A program made the position numbers and the translations under genes. From Methylotenera sp. (GTDB lineage: Bacteria; Pseudomonadota; Gammaproteobacteria; Burkholderiales; Methylophilaceae), in NCBI GenBank assembly GCA_002928535.1, contig PERG01000009.1:1-64000 (forward strand): DNA of 64,000 nt. The letters run 5' to 3'. Each line of letters begins with the position of its first letter. Within the stretch, counting starts at the first letter, position 1. This document shows, one piece after another, positions 16,699-26,800 of the stretch. The notes under the pieces are model-generated. The model saw only the letters and a program-made list of their open reading frames with translations. It was not told the DNA's origin and ran no database searches.

Positions 16699-18264
16699 AT
16701 GGCATTAGATAGCAATATTAAAACGCAACTGAACGCATACCTGGAAAAATTGGTAGAGCCAATTGAAATCGTCGCGTCCGTCGATGACAGCGATCAATCG
16801 CGCGAAATGCTGGAGCTATTGCATGAGATAGCTGGCTTATCACACAAAATCACGCTGATCGAAAGCCGTGGTGACGATGCGCGTAAACCTTCATTTACGG
16901 TAGGTAGAGTAGGCAAGCCTGCGGGCATCCGCTTTGCCGGCATTCCGATGGGCCATGAATTCACTTCGCTGGTGCTGGCACTTTTGCAAGTCGGTGGGCA
17001 TCCACTCAAGCTGGAAGCTGAAAAAATTGCTCAGATTGCCGCATTGCAAGGCCAATTCCATTTTGAGACATATATCTCTTTAAGCTGCCACAATTGCCCG
17101 GAAGTCGTGCAATCGCTTAACTTGTTATCAGTGATCAACCCGAATATCACCCACGTGATGATTGACGGTGCTTTGTTCCAGGATGAAGTCAATGAACGAA
17201 AAGTGATGGCCGTGCCCACCATTTATTTGAATGGTGAGGAGTTTGGTGCCGGCCGTATGGGTGTGGATGAAATCCTACCCAAACTGGATACAGGCGTGAT
17301 CGCCCGTGAAGCGGAGAAACTTGATGCAAAAGTACCATACGATATGTTGATTGTCGGCGGTGGCCCAGCTGGTGCATCTGCGGCTATTTATGCCGCGCGT
17401 AAAGGCATCCGCACCGGTATCGTGGCAGACCGTTTTGGCGGCCAGGTGATGGATACTTTAGGCATTGAAAACTTTATTTCCGTAAAAGAAACCGAAGGTC
17501 CGCAGTTAGTGGCTGCACTGGAAGAGCATGTCAAAACCTATGAGATCGATGTTATGAATCTGCAGCGTGCCCAAGGTTTAGTGCCTGCTAGCGAAAGCCA
17601 AAATGGTCTCATGGAAATCAAGCTCGAAAGTGGCGCAACGCTAAAAACCAAATCCGTTGTGATTGCCACCGGTGCACGCTGGAGAGAGATGAACGTGCCG
17701 GGTGAAAAAGAATACAAAGGTAAAGGGGTGGCGTATTGTCCTCATTGCGATGGCCCATTGTTCAAAGGCAAGCATGTAGCCGTCATTGGCGGTGGTAATT
17801 CAGGCGTGGAAGCGGCGATTGATTTAGCAAATATTGTTAAGCATGTGACCTTGATCGAATACGATACCAAGTTACGTGCCGATGCGATTTTGCAGAAAAA
17901 ACTGGCGACTTTGCCAAACGTGACCGTAATTCTGAACGCGCAAACTACTGAGATTACCGGCCAAGACCAAAAAGTAAATGCATTAATTTATAAAGACCGC
18001 ACAACCGGTGAAATGCATACCATTTCGCTAGAAGGGGTTTTTGTTCAAATTGGTTTGTTGCCGAATACTGATTGGTTAAAAACCAGTGGAATAGACCTGA
18101 GTAAATTTGGTGAAATTGAAGTTGATGCACATGGCCGGACCTCGTTGCCAGGTGTGTTTGCTGCCGGCGATGTCACAACCGTGCCGTATAAGCAAATCAT
18201 CATTGCGATGGGTGAAGGTTCCAAAGCTTCACTTGGCGCATTCGATTACCTGATACGCCAATAA
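16699..18264 (+). CDS. ahpF: Alkyl hydroperoxide reductase subunit F
   Basis: 521 residues from the ATG at 16699; the open frame reaches 18 codons further up but those lack family sequence. AhpF is the FAD/NADH-dependent disulfide reductase of AhpC. The N-terminal tandem thioredoxin-fold domain holds C130-HNC133; the thioredoxin-reductase-like part has an FAD motif ([20 protein letters not shown]), the redox pair C347-PHC350, an NADH motif ([16 protein letters not shown]) and the late FAD motif [11 protein letters not shown]. Close match in length and layout to E. coli AhpF. A strong terminator follows. Confidence 0.98.
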   Translation: MALDSNIKTQLNAYLEKLVEPIEIVASVDDSDQSREMLELLHEIAGLSHKITLIESRGDDARKPSFTVGRVGKPAGIRFAGIPMGHEFTSLVLALLQVGGHPLKLEAEKIAQIAALQGQFHFETYISLSCHNCPEVVQSLNLLSVINPNITHVMIDGALFQDEVNERKVMAVPTIYLNGEEFGAGRMGVDEILPKLDTGVIAREAEKLDAKVPYDMLIVGGGPAGASAAIYAARKGIRTGIVADRFGGQVMDTLGIENFISVKETEGPQLVAALEEHVKTYEIDVMNLQRAQGLVPASESQNGLMEIKLESGATLKTKSVVIATGARWREMNVPGEKEYKGKGVAYCPHCDGPLFKGKHVAVIGGGNSGVEAAIDLANIVKHVTLIEYDTKLRADAILQKKLATLPNVTVILNAQTTEITGQDQKVNALIYKDRTTGEMHTISLEGVFVQIGLLPNTDWLKTSGIDLSKFGEIEVDAHGRTSLPGVFAAGDVTTVPYKQIIIAMGEGSKASLGAFDYLIRQ

Positions 18265-18294
18265 AATTGTTAACAAAAGCACGTTAATCTTTCA

Positions 18295-18320
18295 AAGCCG
18301 GATTCATTCCGGCTTTTTTT
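18295..18320 (+). terminator. Intrinsic terminator after ahpF
   Basis: AAGCCGGA (18295-18302), loop TTCAT, TCCGGCTT (18308-18315), then a run of T to 18320. Eight-pair stem with a classic T tract. Confidence 0.85.
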
Positions 18321-18420
18321 ATGTTAAGTGCACGCTATTACTATCTAACTTATGAACTACCAACCCCGCTGCGAATCATTCATGCAGTACGCTAAAAATA
18401 ATAATTAGCATTAGGTTTCA

Positions 18421-18448
18421 CCAATTGAATCCTTTTGGATAGAATTGG
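18421..18448. repeat. Small inverted repeat upstream of ybaL
   Basis: CCAATTGAATCC (18421-18432) and GGATAGAATTGG (18437-18448) pair at 10 of 12 positions around a TTTT loop, 42 bp before the antiporter start. No T tract follows, so a regulatory site or leader hairpin is more likely than a terminator. Confidence 0.45.
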
Positions 18449-18489
18449 GTTAAAGCGCAGTAACCTCACTTCCCACCATTGGATTTTGA

Positions 18490-20184
18490 ATGCCCCATAG
18501 CATTAGTCTTATCACAACACTCGCTGCAGGTTTTGGCCTAGCTTTGATTTTCGGCTTTATTGCTGCCCGCTTGGGTTTACCGGCATTAGTCGGTTATTTG
18601 GTGGCCGGTATCGCCATTGGTCCTGCAACGCCAGGCTTTGTAGCTAATGCTGAAATTGCCAGCCAGTTATCAGAAATAGGTGTGATGCTGCTCATGTTTG
18701 GCGTAGGTCTGCATTTTTCCGTTAACGACTTGATGTCGGTGAAAAAAATTGCCTTGCCTGGGGCCATTGTGCAAATGCTGGTGGCAACGCTGCTAGGTAT
18801 TGCTGTGTCTTCAATGTGGGGTTGGTCTTTGGGGGCGGGGTTGGTATTCGGGCTTTCATTATCGGTTGCCAGTACGGTAGTGTTATTAAAAGCATTGGAA
18901 AGTAGGGGGCTGGCCGATTCGCCGAATGGACGGATTGCTGTGGGATGGCTGGTAGTAGAAGACTTAGCCATGGTATTGGTGTTGGTATTGTTGCCGGTAC
19001 TTGCACCTTCATTGGGTGGAAAAGCGCCAGCTGTAAGTTCAAGTTACAGCACCTGGGTCGTAGTGTTAATTACCTTGGCACAGGTTGGTGGTTTCATCGC
19101 ATTTATGCTGATTGTGGGCCGTCGGCTATTTCCATGGCTGCTATGGCATGTAACTAAAACCGGCTCACGTGAATTGTTTACCTTATGCGTGGTTTCTGCA
19201 GCGGTAAGTATTGCCTATGGTTCGGCCGCATTGTTTGGCGTCTCTTTTGCATTAGGTGCATTTTTTGCGGGCATGGTGTTGCGTGAGTCGGAATTCAGCC
19301 AACGGGCTGCGGAACAAACCTTACCGCTACAAGATGCATTTGCTGTACTATTTTTTGTATCGGTTGGCATGTTGTTTGATCCGCAAATATTGGTGGATCA
19401 GCCCTTACAAGTGTTGATGACTGTTGCGATTATCGTATTGGGTAAATCTTTAGCGGCCGCCGTGCTAGTGTTACTCTTGCGTTATCCTATCAAAACAGCC
19501 CTCACCGTATCGGCGAGCTTGGCCCAGATTGGCGAATTTTCATTCATTCTGGCTGGGTTGGGTGTGTCAACAGGCCTGCTTTCCAAGGAAGGCCAGAGTC
19601 TTATTTTAGCTGGGGCATTGATTTCGATTGCCTTGAATCCCATATTGTTCAGTGGTGTCGGTCTTATTCAGAAATGGTTTATGCGCAATCCGAGAATCGC
19701 GCTTAGGCTCGACCCGCCGCAAAATCCTTTGAGAGAGTTTCCGATGTCGACGGACGCTAAGTATCTTTCTAACCAGGTAGTGTTGGTAGGCTGGGGAAGA
19801 GTTGGCAAATTGATTGCAAACAGCTTAACCGAACAAGGCATCCCATTTGTAGTAGCTGAAGAGAACCGGGCATTTGTAGAAAAATTACGTGAAGTCGGCA
19901 TCCCAGCTGTATGGGGTGATGCAACGGAACCCGAGGTATTAGTCCAAGCGCATATTCGGGAAGCTAAGGCTTTGGTGATTGCTACGCCCGAAACCGTGAT
20001 GGTCAGTAAAATGACGGAAGTTGCCCAGACGTTAAATCCGGATATTCAAATTGTGGTGCGTAGCCATAATGTGGAAGAAGCAGAACTGATTCAAGCAGAA
20101 AGCGGTGCTACGGTATTCGTAGGCGAGCGCGAGCTGGCGAATTCAATGCTGACCCATATTGTAAAGCTGGTGAAAGCAGGTTAA
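18490..20184 (+). CDS. ybaL: YbaL-type monovalent cation:proton antiporter (CPA2) with TrkA-N domain
   Basis: 564 residues. The N-terminal 390 residues are a Na/H-exchanger domain with about 12 membrane segments, opening ISLITTLAAGFGLALIFGF and containing LVGYLVAGIAIGPATPGFVA and GVMLLMFGVGLHFS, close to E. coli YbaL. The C-terminal 150 residues form a Rossmann TrkA-N domain (VVLVGWGRVGKLIANSL) that senses nucleotides. KefB/KefC are related; KefC-type glutathione regulation is not shown. It converges with the FAD oxidoreductase gene 9 bp away. Confidence 0.92.
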   Translation: MPHSISLITTLAAGFGLALIFGFIAARLGLPALVGYLVAGIAIGPATPGFVANAEIASQLSEIGVMLLMFGVGLHFSVNDLMSVKKIALPGAIVQMLVATLLGIAVSSMWGWSLGAGLVFGLSLSVASTVVLLKALESRGLADSPNGRIAVGWLVVEDLAMVLVLVLLPVLAPSLGGKAPAVSSSYSTWVVVLITLAQVGGFIAFMLIVGRRLFPWLLWHVTKTGSRELFTLCVVSAAVSIAYGSAALFGVSFALGAFFAGMVLRESEFSQRAAEQTLPLQDAFAVLFFVSVGMLFDPQILVDQPLQVLMTVAIIVLGKSLAAAVLVLLLRYPIKTALTVSASLAQIGEFSFILAGLGVSTGLLSKEGQSLILAGALISIALNPILFSGVGLIQKWFMRNPRIALRLDPPQNPLREFPMSTDAKYLSNQVVLVGWGRVGKLIANSLTEQGIPFVVAEENRAFVEKLREVGIPAVWGDATEPEVLVQAHIREAKALVIATPETVMVSKMTEVAQTLNPDIQIVVRSHNVEEAELIQAESGATVFVGERELANSMLTHIVKLVKAG

Positions 20185-20193
20185 GCGGCTAGT

Positions 20194-21819
20194 TTATGCC
20201 TGATTGTTCATACTTAACGCAACCGCTTCGGCAACTTTAATACCATCTACACCTGCAGACAGAATGCCCCCGGCGTAACCAGCACCTTCACCGGTAGGGT
20301 ACAAGCCTTTGGTATTAATGCTTTGTAAACTATCGTCATCACGCTTAATGCGAATTGGCGAGGAAGTCCGGGTTTCTACACCCGTCAACAATCCATCCGA
20401 CACATCAAAGCCTTTGATCTGTTTTGCAAATTGTGGAATGGCTTCGCGAATTGCGGAAATGGCAAATTCCGGTAATACCGTATCCAAATTTGTTAAATGC
20501 ACACCAGGTGTATAAGAGGGAACGACTTCGCCAAACTGGGTAGAAGGACGATTGGCTAGGAAATCTCCGATCAATTGAGCAGGGGCTTTGTAATTGCTGC
20601 CGCCTAACTCATAAGCCTGGCCTTCCAGCTTTCGTTGTAGTTCCATACCTGCCAGCGGATGCCCCGGATAATCCACTTCCGGCGTAATGCCGACCACAAT
20701 ACCGGCATTGGCATTGCGCTCATTACGCGAGTATTGGCTCATGCCATTGGTCACGACGCGATGCGGTTCGGAGGCGGCTGCCACCACCGTGCCGCCCGGA
20801 CACATGCAGAAGCTATACACCGCCCGGCCATTTTTAGCATGATGGACCAACTTATAGTCCGCAGCGCCTAAAATGGGATGCTGCGCATTGGGGCCGTGAC
20901 GCGCGCGGTCTATCAGGGATTGTGGATGCTCGATGCGGAAACCAATCGAGAACGGCTTGGCTTCCACATAAATGCCTTTGTCGTGGATCATCTCAAAGGT
21001 ATCGCGTGCGCTATGGCCCACCGCCAATACCAGATGATTTGTGGCAATGCGTTCGCCGGATTCAAGCACAACAGCTTGTACTTGATTGTCACCGGCAGCA
21101 TTTTTCTCAATCTCAATATTGGTCACTTTGCTTTGAAAACGAATCTCGCCACCTAACGCTGTGATGGTGTTGCGCATTTCTTCAACCATGCCCACCAATC
21201 TAAAGGTCCCGATATGCGGATGGCTTACATAAAGGATCTCTTCCGGTGCACCGGCTTTTACAAATTCCTGTAGCACTTTACGGCCGTAATGTTTGGGGTC
21301 TTTGATCTGGCTATACAGTTTGCCATCCGAGAAAGTACCAGCGCCGCCTTCGCCGAACTGCACATTGGATTCCGGATTCAATACGCCTTTACGCCATAAG
21401 CCCCAGGTATCCTGCGTGCGTTCACGAACCGCTTTACCACGTTCTAGCACGATAGGCTTAAAGCCGGATTGCGCCAGAATTAAAGCGGCAAAGATGCCTG
21501 CAGGACCGAAGCCGACGATTACGGGACGGTGTTTAAAATTTGTGGGTGCTTGTGTTACAAATTGATAAGAGGTATCCGGCGTAGGCCTGACATGTGGATC
21601 TTTATTAAATTTAGCCAGGGTTTTGGCTTCATTTTTAAGGCTAACATCGAGTGAATATACCAGCAAAATTGCATGCGTTTTGCGTGCATCAACGCCGCGC
21701 TTGAAAATGGTAAATTCAAGCAGATCTGTCTCAGGAATACCCAGCTTTTTAAGTAAAGCCGCCCGTATGGCTTCTTGAGCATGATCTAACGGTAATTTAA
21801 TTTCGGTGATACGTAACAT
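20194..21819 (-). CDS. FAD-dependent oxidoreductase of the COG2509 type
   Basis: 541 residues from the ATG at 21819; a TTG nine bases upstream is possible but less likely. The first 90 residues form a small N-terminal domain (MLRITEIKLPLDH), then an FAD-binding Rossmann motif (VIVGFGPAGIFAALILAQSG), an SDGKLYSQIKDP segment typical of the family, a cysteine in FCMCPGGTVVAAASEPH, and a late YPTGEGAGYAGGILSAGVDG motif. This is a widespread but biochemically uncharacterised flavoprotein family. It shares orientation with the upstream hda gene (27 bp apart). I cannot name a substrate. Confidence 0.88.
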   Translation of the reverse strand: MLRITEIKLPLDHAQEAIRAALLKKLGIPETDLLEFTIFKRGVDARKTHAILLVYSLDVSLKNEAKTLAKFNKDPHVRPTPDTSYQFVTQAPTNFKHRPVIVGFGPAGIFAALILAQSGFKPIVLERGKAVRERTQDTWGLWRKGVLNPESNVQFGEGGAGTFSDGKLYSQIKDPKHYGRKVLQEFVKAGAPEEILYVSHPHIGTFRLVGMVEEMRNTITALGGEIRFQSKVTNIEIEKNAAGDNQVQAVVLESGERIATNHLVLAVGHSARDTFEMIHDKGIYVEAKPFSIGFRIEHPQSLIDRARHGPNAQHPILGAADYKLVHHAKNGRAVYSFCMCPGGTVVAAASEPHRVVTNGMSQYSRNERNANAGIVVGITPEVDYPGHPLAGMELQRKLEGQAYELGGSNYKAPAQLIGDFLANRPSTQFGEVVPSYTPGVHLTNLDTVLPEFAISAIREAIPQFAKQIKGFDVSDGLLTGVETRTSSPIRIKRDDDSLQSINTKGLYPTGEGAGYAGGILSAGVDGIKVAEAVALSMNNQA

Positions 21820-21846
21820 AATGGACAAACAAATTGGATATGAATA

Positions 21847-22461
21847 TTAATGGTTGAGTGGTAACTGTAGTAATTGGCGCAACATGGGCACCGTGACCGG
21901 TTTTTTGGTAGTGAGCGACCATTCATCAAGCGCATTAACGGTGGAAATCAGAGTGGGCAGGTCGCGCCGTAAATTGCGCAGGCAGTAATCAATTACATCT
22001 ATAGGTAAACGCATACCTAATGTTTCTGCATGGCTCATCAATGCGATCGCTTTTTCTTCATCGGAAAGAGGATGCAGTTGATAGGTTAAGCCCCAGGCAA
22101 GGCGAGTTGCCAAGTCATCGCGTAAACCCATTTTTGTAGGGGCTGCAGTGCCGGAAACGATCAGCGCCTTAACAGGCTGCTCACGTATCTGATTATAAAT
22201 ATTGAATAAGTCGATTTGGTCCGCATCATCTAATGCCTGCACATCATCTACGCAAATGGTATCAGGGCTTTGCAGTCGGCAAGCATTGATCAGATGCGTT
22301 TTGCCACTACCAGCTTCGCCCCATAGATAAATAAACCGCACGGCATCATCGCCTTGCAGCGCCAGCTTCAAGCTGAATAATGCTTCTGCATTACGGCCAA
22401 CGACAAAGTTATCAAGCGTAGGCGTAGCCGGCGGTTGAATATCAAGTAATAACTGCTTCAT
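21847..22461 (-). CDS. hda: DnaA regulatory inactivator Hda
   Basis: 204 residues from the ATG at 22461; the longer open frame overlaps the AI-2E transporter gene and has no family sequence there. Hda is an AAA+ DnaA relative which, with the loaded clamp, stimulates ATP hydrolysis by DnaA after initiation. The N-terminal clamp-binding peptide is seen at the start (MKQLLLDI, of the QL.L/F type). Walker A is LWGEAGSGKTHL; Walker B is the short ICVDDVQAL; an RDDLATRLAWG segment carries the AAA+ arginine. It lacks the DnaA DNA-binding domain, as expected. Ten bp separate it from the upstream gene, so the two are co-transcribed. Confidence 0.94.
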   Translation of the reverse strand: MKQLLLDIQPPATPTLDNFVVGRNAEALFSLKLALQGDDAVRFIYLWGEAGSGKTHLINACRLQSPDTICVDDVQALDDADQIDLFNIYNQIREQPVKALIVSGTAAPTKMGLRDDLATRLAWGLTYQLHPLSDEEKAIALMSHAETLGMRLPIDVIDYCLRNLRRDLPTLISTVNALDEWSLTTKKPVTVPMLRQLLQLPLNH

Positions 22462-22471
22462 AACGAACGAT

Positions 22472-23548
22472 TTATTGATACAAATCGCTATGCATATAGC
22501 TTGCGCGCACATAACGCAAAGCCACTGCAATCGCTGCCGAGACAGGTAATGCCAGTAACACCCCGGTAAATCCAAATAACTGACCACCTGCAAGTAATGC
22601 AAAAATCACCATAACGGGATGTAAGCCAATACGGTCACCAACGATGGTAGGGGTAAGCCAAAAACTTTCGATAATCTGACCGATGCCATACACTACAAAA
22701 ATCGGAATTAACTGTTCTAGAGTATTGAATTCCAGCAAGCCCGCAAGTACTGCCAATATCATGCCCAGGCTAATACCTAAATACGGCACAAATCCTAACA
22801 ACCCAGACAGTATGCCAATTGGAATAGCGAGATCCAGTCCAGCGAGCAATAGCCCAACCGCATAGAACGCACTCATAAGTAGCATCACGGTGAGCTGTCC
22901 GCGAAGGAAGCCGGCTAATACATTATCAATCTCACTGGCAAGTTTTCTGGTAAATTTTTGATGATGTACAGGTACTAGCTCAAGCGCAGATGCCAGCATT
23001 GGGTGCCAATCGCGCAACATATAAAAGAGCACAATCGGAATAAGCAGCAGGTTAGCCAGCCAGCCTATGAGTACGAGGCCATGTGAGCCTATGGTTTGCA
23101 TGGCGGTTGTGAGGCTGCCGGCAGCCGCTTGCATATTATTGCTTAATATTTTTTGAATATGGAGAATATCCAAATTAAGCGTAAGGCCTAAATTTTTCTG
23201 CATCCAGGGCTCAATATTGTCCCGTAGCTTGGCTAAATATTGCGGCAAGCGCTCTATCACTAGAGCAACTTCTTTAAAGAGCATAGGTACGACAATGATC
23301 AGCAATAGCAAAATGACCATACATACAAATGTGAGGACCAAGAGGCTGGCGAAGGTACGATTGAGTCTGTATTTGCCGAATTTCCAGGTTTCAATACGAT
23401 CTACCAAAGGGTTACAAATGTAAGCAAGGATCGCGGCCGTCAAGAATGGCGCAAGGATAGGACCCAATAAATAAATAAACAGGATCACTATCCCGCCAAT
23501 TATCCACCAGCTAAATTTGCTCGCAAGATTTTCTTGTTTTTGTGCCAT
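22472..23548 (-). CDS. AI-2E family transporter (PerM-type permease)
   Basis: 358 residues with about eight membrane segments. Family marks include a charged loop after the second segment ([15 protein letters not shown]), the long periplasmic or amphipathic region (about 85-160), and the C-terminal [19 protein letters not shown] and [20 protein letters not shown] motifs. Members have been proposed as autoinducer-2 exporters or sodium/proton antiporters; the substrate here is unknown. It is divergent from purM across 65 bp and followed by hda, an order seen in other Betaproteobacteria. Confidence 0.92.
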   Translation of the reverse strand: MAQKQENLASKFSWWIIGGIVILFIYLLGPILAPFLTAAILAYICNPLVDRIETWKFGKYRLNRTFASLLVLTFVCMVILLLLIIVVPMLFKEVALVIERLPQYLAKLRDNIEPWMQKNLGLTLNLDILHIQKILSNNMQAAAGSLTTAMQTIGSHGLVLIGWLANLLLIPIVLFYMLRDWHPMLASALELVPVHHQKFTRKLASEIDNVLAGFLRGQLTVMLLMSAFYAVGLLLAGLDLAIPIGILSGLLGFVPYLGISLGMILAVLAGLLEFNTLEQLIPIFVVYGIGQIIESFWLTPTIVGDRIGLHPVMVIFALLAGGQLFGFTGVLLALPVSAAIAVALRYVRASYMHSDLYQ

Positions 23549-23613
23549 TTAAGTTAAAATCTCGTATTGAACCAGTTAATTACAAATTATATTGTAGAAA
23601 GCGAGCCCGTACC

Positions 23614-24675
23614 TTGAATTCTGAAAATTCAGACAAAAATTCCTCACCAAATTCTATCAGCTATCGCGATGCGGGCGTAGATATGGAGGCGGGAGATGCG
23701 CTCGTTGAACAAATCAAGCCATTTGCCAAGCGTACGATGCGCCCAGAAGTATTAGGTGGCATCGGCGGTTTTGGTTCACTGTTCGAAATGCCAAAAAAAT
23801 TCAAAAACCCTGTTTTGGTATCTGGCACTGATGGTGTTGGCACCAAATTAAAGCTGGCTTTTGAATTGAATAAGCATGACACCGTAGGTATCGACCTGGT
23901 GGCCATGAGTGTGAACGATATTCTTGTGCAGGGCGCAGAGCCCTTATTTTTCCTGGATTATTTTGCCTGCGGTAAGTTGGAAGTAGGTACGGCTGCACAA
24001 GTGATCAAAGGTATTGCAGAAGGCTGTGAACAATCCGGATGTGCATTGGTAGGCGGTGAAACCGCCGAGATGCCGGGTATGTACCCAGCAGGTGAATACG
24101 ATTTAGCGGGTTTCGCCGTCGGCTGTGTGGATAAAGACCGCATCATCAATGGCACCACGATTGCGGAAGGAGACGCAGTATTAGGCCTTGCTTCAAGCGG
24201 TGCACATTCCAATGGCTATTCACTCATCCGTAAATTGATTGCGAATTCAGGTATTGATTTTGAATCCGATTTTCATGGTCGTAAATTCAAGGATGTGGTC
24301 ATGGCGCCGACCAAAATTTATGTGAAATCTTTATTAAAACTTATTGAAAGCCTGCCCGTCAAAGGTATGGCACACATCACTGGTGGCGGTATTACGGAAA
24401 ATATCCCGCGCGTACTGCCGGCAGGCCTTACGGCTGAAATCAAGGCAGGTAGCTGGGATATGCCACCACTTTTCACGTGGTTAAAGGCGCAAGGTAATAT
24501 TACCGACACGGAAATGTACAAAACATTTAACTGTGGTATCGGCATGGCGGTGATTGTGGCCCAAGAGCATGTGGCTACGGCAAAAGCACTATTGCAAAGT
24601 AATGGTGAAGCCGTTTTTGAAATTGGCACTATACGTGCACAAAACAACGGCGAAGCGCCCACTATAGTTATTTAG
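23614..24675 (+). CDS. purM: Phosphoribosylformylglycinamidine cyclo-ligase (AIR synthetase)
   Basis: 353 residues from a TTG at 23614. The family N-terminus [12 protein letters not shown] needs codons before the first internal ATG (23683), and the longer upstream frame would run into the divergent gene's start, so a TTG start with GAAAGCGAG upstream is the best choice. PurM makes 5-aminoimidazole ribonucleotide from FGAM with ATP in de novo purine synthesis. Motifs: [85 protein letters not shown]. Very close to E. coli PurM over its full length. Confidence 0.95.
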   Translation: MNSENSDKNSSPNSISYRDAGVDMEAGDALVEQIKPFAKRTMRPEVLGGIGGFGSLFEMPKKFKNPVLVSGTDGVGTKLKLAFELNKHDTVGIDLVAMSVNDILVQGAEPLFFLDYFACGKLEVGTAAQVIKGIAEGCEQSGCALVGGETAEMPGMYPAGEYDLAGFAVGCVDKDRIINGTTIAEGDAVLGLASSGAHSNGYSLIRKLIANSGIDFESDFHGRKFKDVVMAPTKIYVKSLLKLIESLPVKGMAHITGGGITENIPRVLPAGLTAEIKAGSWDMPPLFTWLKAQGNITDTEMYKTFNCGIGMAVIVAQEHVATAKALLQSNGEAVFEIGTIRAQNNGEAPTIVI

Positions 24676-24778
24676 CATTTTCTAACTGATTAGTTACAAG
24701 CCGCTAAACTTGCGGTAGCGTATCCAAAAGCTAACCTCATGCGTTGATAATGTAGTTATATTTAATTCAGGAGTGTTT

Positions 24779-25582
24779 GTGTCACGTTACCTTAAGTTGT
24801 TTCAAGCCATTACATTTTTAGTATTTACTTCTATAACCCCAATGGGGTGGGCCGAGTCGGAGCTGTTTGAGAAGACTTTGCCTGATTCTGCGCCATTAGA
24901 AACTAGCCTGGCACCATCAGAGAAAGCATCTGCTATAAAAAGTTTGCCTAAGTCAGTCATTGTGCAATATGACGTGACTAAGAATGGTCAGCCTTTTGCC
25001 CGCGTTAAAGAGCAATTTAAAGTCACCAGTAACCAATATCAGGTAAATAGTGTCACCAAAGGTTTAGGTGTATACGCGCTATTGGGTGAGCGCAAATTAA
25101 GTAGCACGGGAGAACTGAATGCAGAAGGTTTGAAGCCTGCGCATTTTGAACTGCATCAAGGCGATAACGCTAAAAAATCCTTGCTTGCTGATTTTGATTG
25201 GCCTAAAAAATCCCTGCAAATGACGGTGAAGGGTCAGCCTAAGATGGCGGCACTCACTGCGGGTACACAGGATCTGGCCAGTTTCCCTTATCAATTCATG
25301 TTCCTGAAAACGGCAGATTTTAAAAAATCCATCACCATGCCGGTGACGACTGGTAAAAAACTTAACCAATATCAATATAAAGTTGAGGGTGAAGAGCTAC
25401 TGGAAATTGATGGTAAACCTTACAAAACTTTGCACCTGGTTGAAACAGATCCGGAAAAAACAGCGGCTGAATCCAAACAATTCTGGTTGGCCACTGAACA
25501 TCATTATGTCCCTGTACGTATCATGATGACTGAGGATGGCGCTACCCTGGAACAGATTATCACTGAGCTACAAATTGAGTAG
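24779..25582 (+). CDS. DUF3108 periplasmic protein (first of two tandem copies)
   Basis: 267 residues from the GTG at 24779, five bases after AGGAG; a GTG at 24773 overlaps that ribosome binding site. A signal peptide ends near TPMGWAES. The DUF3108 region (about 60-265) has the recurring pattern of a beta-rich periplasmic protein: VQYDVTKNGQPFARVKEQF, GLKPAHFELHQG, LTAGTQDLASFPYQFMF, and a final EHHYVPVRI strand. Function unknown; a role in envelope or lipid handling is only a guess. The next gene is a paralogue, sharing GTQDL.SF.YQFMF and YVPV.I. Confidence 0.85.
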   Translation: MSRYLKLFQAITFLVFTSITPMGWAESELFEKTLPDSAPLETSLAPSEKASAIKSLPKSVIVQYDVTKNGQPFARVKEQFKVTSNQYQVNSVTKGLGVYALLGERKLSSTGELNAEGLKPAHFELHQGDNAKKSLLADFDWPKKSLQMTVKGQPKMAALTAGTQDLASFPYQFMFLKTADFKKSITMPVTTGKKLNQYQYKVEGEELLEIDGKPYKTLHLVETDPEKTAAESKQFWLATEHHYVPVRIMMTEDGATLEQIITELQIE

Positions 25583-25632
25583 CGAGTGCCAACCCTTAGA
25601 ATTAAGTATGTTGAGTAAACAAGGTTCGTAAT

Positions 25633-26712
25633 ATGCGCCGGCACTGGAAATCATATTGGCATGAGCCCAGCTTCCGGCGGCTTATTTTGGCAGTGGTTCT
25701 TTCTTTCTTGATTCATTTGGTGTTTATTGGCAAGGTCAGCATTGATTTGCCTGTCTGGGACACTAATACGCAGGCAATTGAAGCCCACTTGGTTTTGCCA
25801 ACCCCTAAAATAACTACTTCAGCAGCGCCCGTGAAACCACTGGGCCGGCCTTTACCTAAGTTAAAACCTGTTATCCAGCCCCAGCCTCCTATACCCGTAT
25901 CAGAAACTATGCATACCTTCCAGCCTGTGCCAATAGAGGACATAGTGCCAAGGCCTCCACCGGAAGAGCCCGTAACTGGGGCAGCCGTTGAAAGTGAAAC
26001 GCCCATAGAAGATGCTGAGGTAATGATTAACCAGGACGCTTATCAATATATTGAAACAGCGTTCGATGTACGTACCGATCCCCTGGCAAAAGTAGATAGC
26101 AGGCCAGAAGGGCACGCCAAGATTACTTATCAGTTGCTGCAAAATGGTGAACAATATAAGTTGGAAAGCTTGATCCAACCGATTGGTTTAGCCTCATTGG
26201 TGATTCCGGATTTGTTGCAAACCAGTGAAGGTTTTATGAGTGAGACGGGTTTGCAACCGACCCAATACTTGTATCAGTTCGGCAGTAAGAAAGATAAAAC
26301 CTACCGCGCTAGCATGGATTGGGAAAGTGCGAAATTGCAATTAAATACTAGTAAAGGCGTTAAAGAGCTGCCTTTGGTGCCTGGTACACAGGATTTGCTG
26401 AGTTTCATGTATCAGTTTATGTTCATCCCGCCGCTACAAAATATGCAGTTAAATATTACCAACGGCAAAAAATTAGATGTCTACCAGTATTATTTTGGGG
26501 GCGAAGAAACCATCGATACCAGGAACGGCAAATTAAGAACTGTGCGCATCTATCGCGATAATGATGATGGCGATGAACGGTCTGAATTATGGTTGGCGGT
26601 AGATTATCAGTACGTACCTGTTAAAATACGTAAAACTGAAGCAGAAAACAAAGTCTATGAGCTGCTGGCGACCAGTATTAAAACCGAATTACCGCCAGAG
26701 TCTCTGCCCTAA
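25633..26712 (+). CDS. DUF3108 protein with membrane anchor and proline-rich linker (second copy)
   Basis: 359 residues. A single membrane segment near 16-34 follows a basic N-terminus (MRRHWKSYWHEPSFRR). Residues about 55-115 are Pro-rich (KPLGRPLPKLKPVIQPQPP), giving a TonB-like layout: anchor, periplasm-spanning linker, C-terminal domain. The C-terminal DUF3108 domain (about 135-355) matches the preceding protein in VPGTQDLLSFMYQFMF and VDYQYVPVKI. It is 50 bp behind that gene, so the pair is probably an operon from a tandem duplication with later addition or loss of the linker. No TonB C-terminal domain is seen. Confidence 0.85.
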   Translation: MRRHWKSYWHEPSFRRLILAVVLSFLIHLVFIGKVSIDLPVWDTNTQAIEAHLVLPTPKITTSAAPVKPLGRPLPKLKPVIQPQPPIPVSETMHTFQPVPIEDIVPRPPPEEPVTGAAVESETPIEDAEVMINQDAYQYIETAFDVRTDPLAKVDSRPEGHAKITYQLLQNGEQYKLESLIQPIGLASLVIPDLLQTSEGFMSETGLQPTQYLYQFGSKKDKTYRASMDWESAKLQLNTSKGVKELPLVPGTQDLLSFMYQFMFIPPLQNMQLNITNGKKLDVYQYYFGGEETIDTRNGKLRTVRIYRDNDDGDERSELWLAVDYQYVPVKIRKTEAENKVYELLATSIKTELPPESLP

Positions 26713-26800
26713 TACCATCAGCAGCATCCTTGTAAGCAGGTGCTGGCAATAAGCTTACGTAAGTAAGTGTGACAAAAAATCAGAAAATGAAGAGAATAAA

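Noticed and set aside
24676-24778. Riboswitch or PurR site between purM and the DUF3108 gene
   Set aside because: No recognisable aptamer or operator; the stretch is short and only the ribosome binding site is clear.
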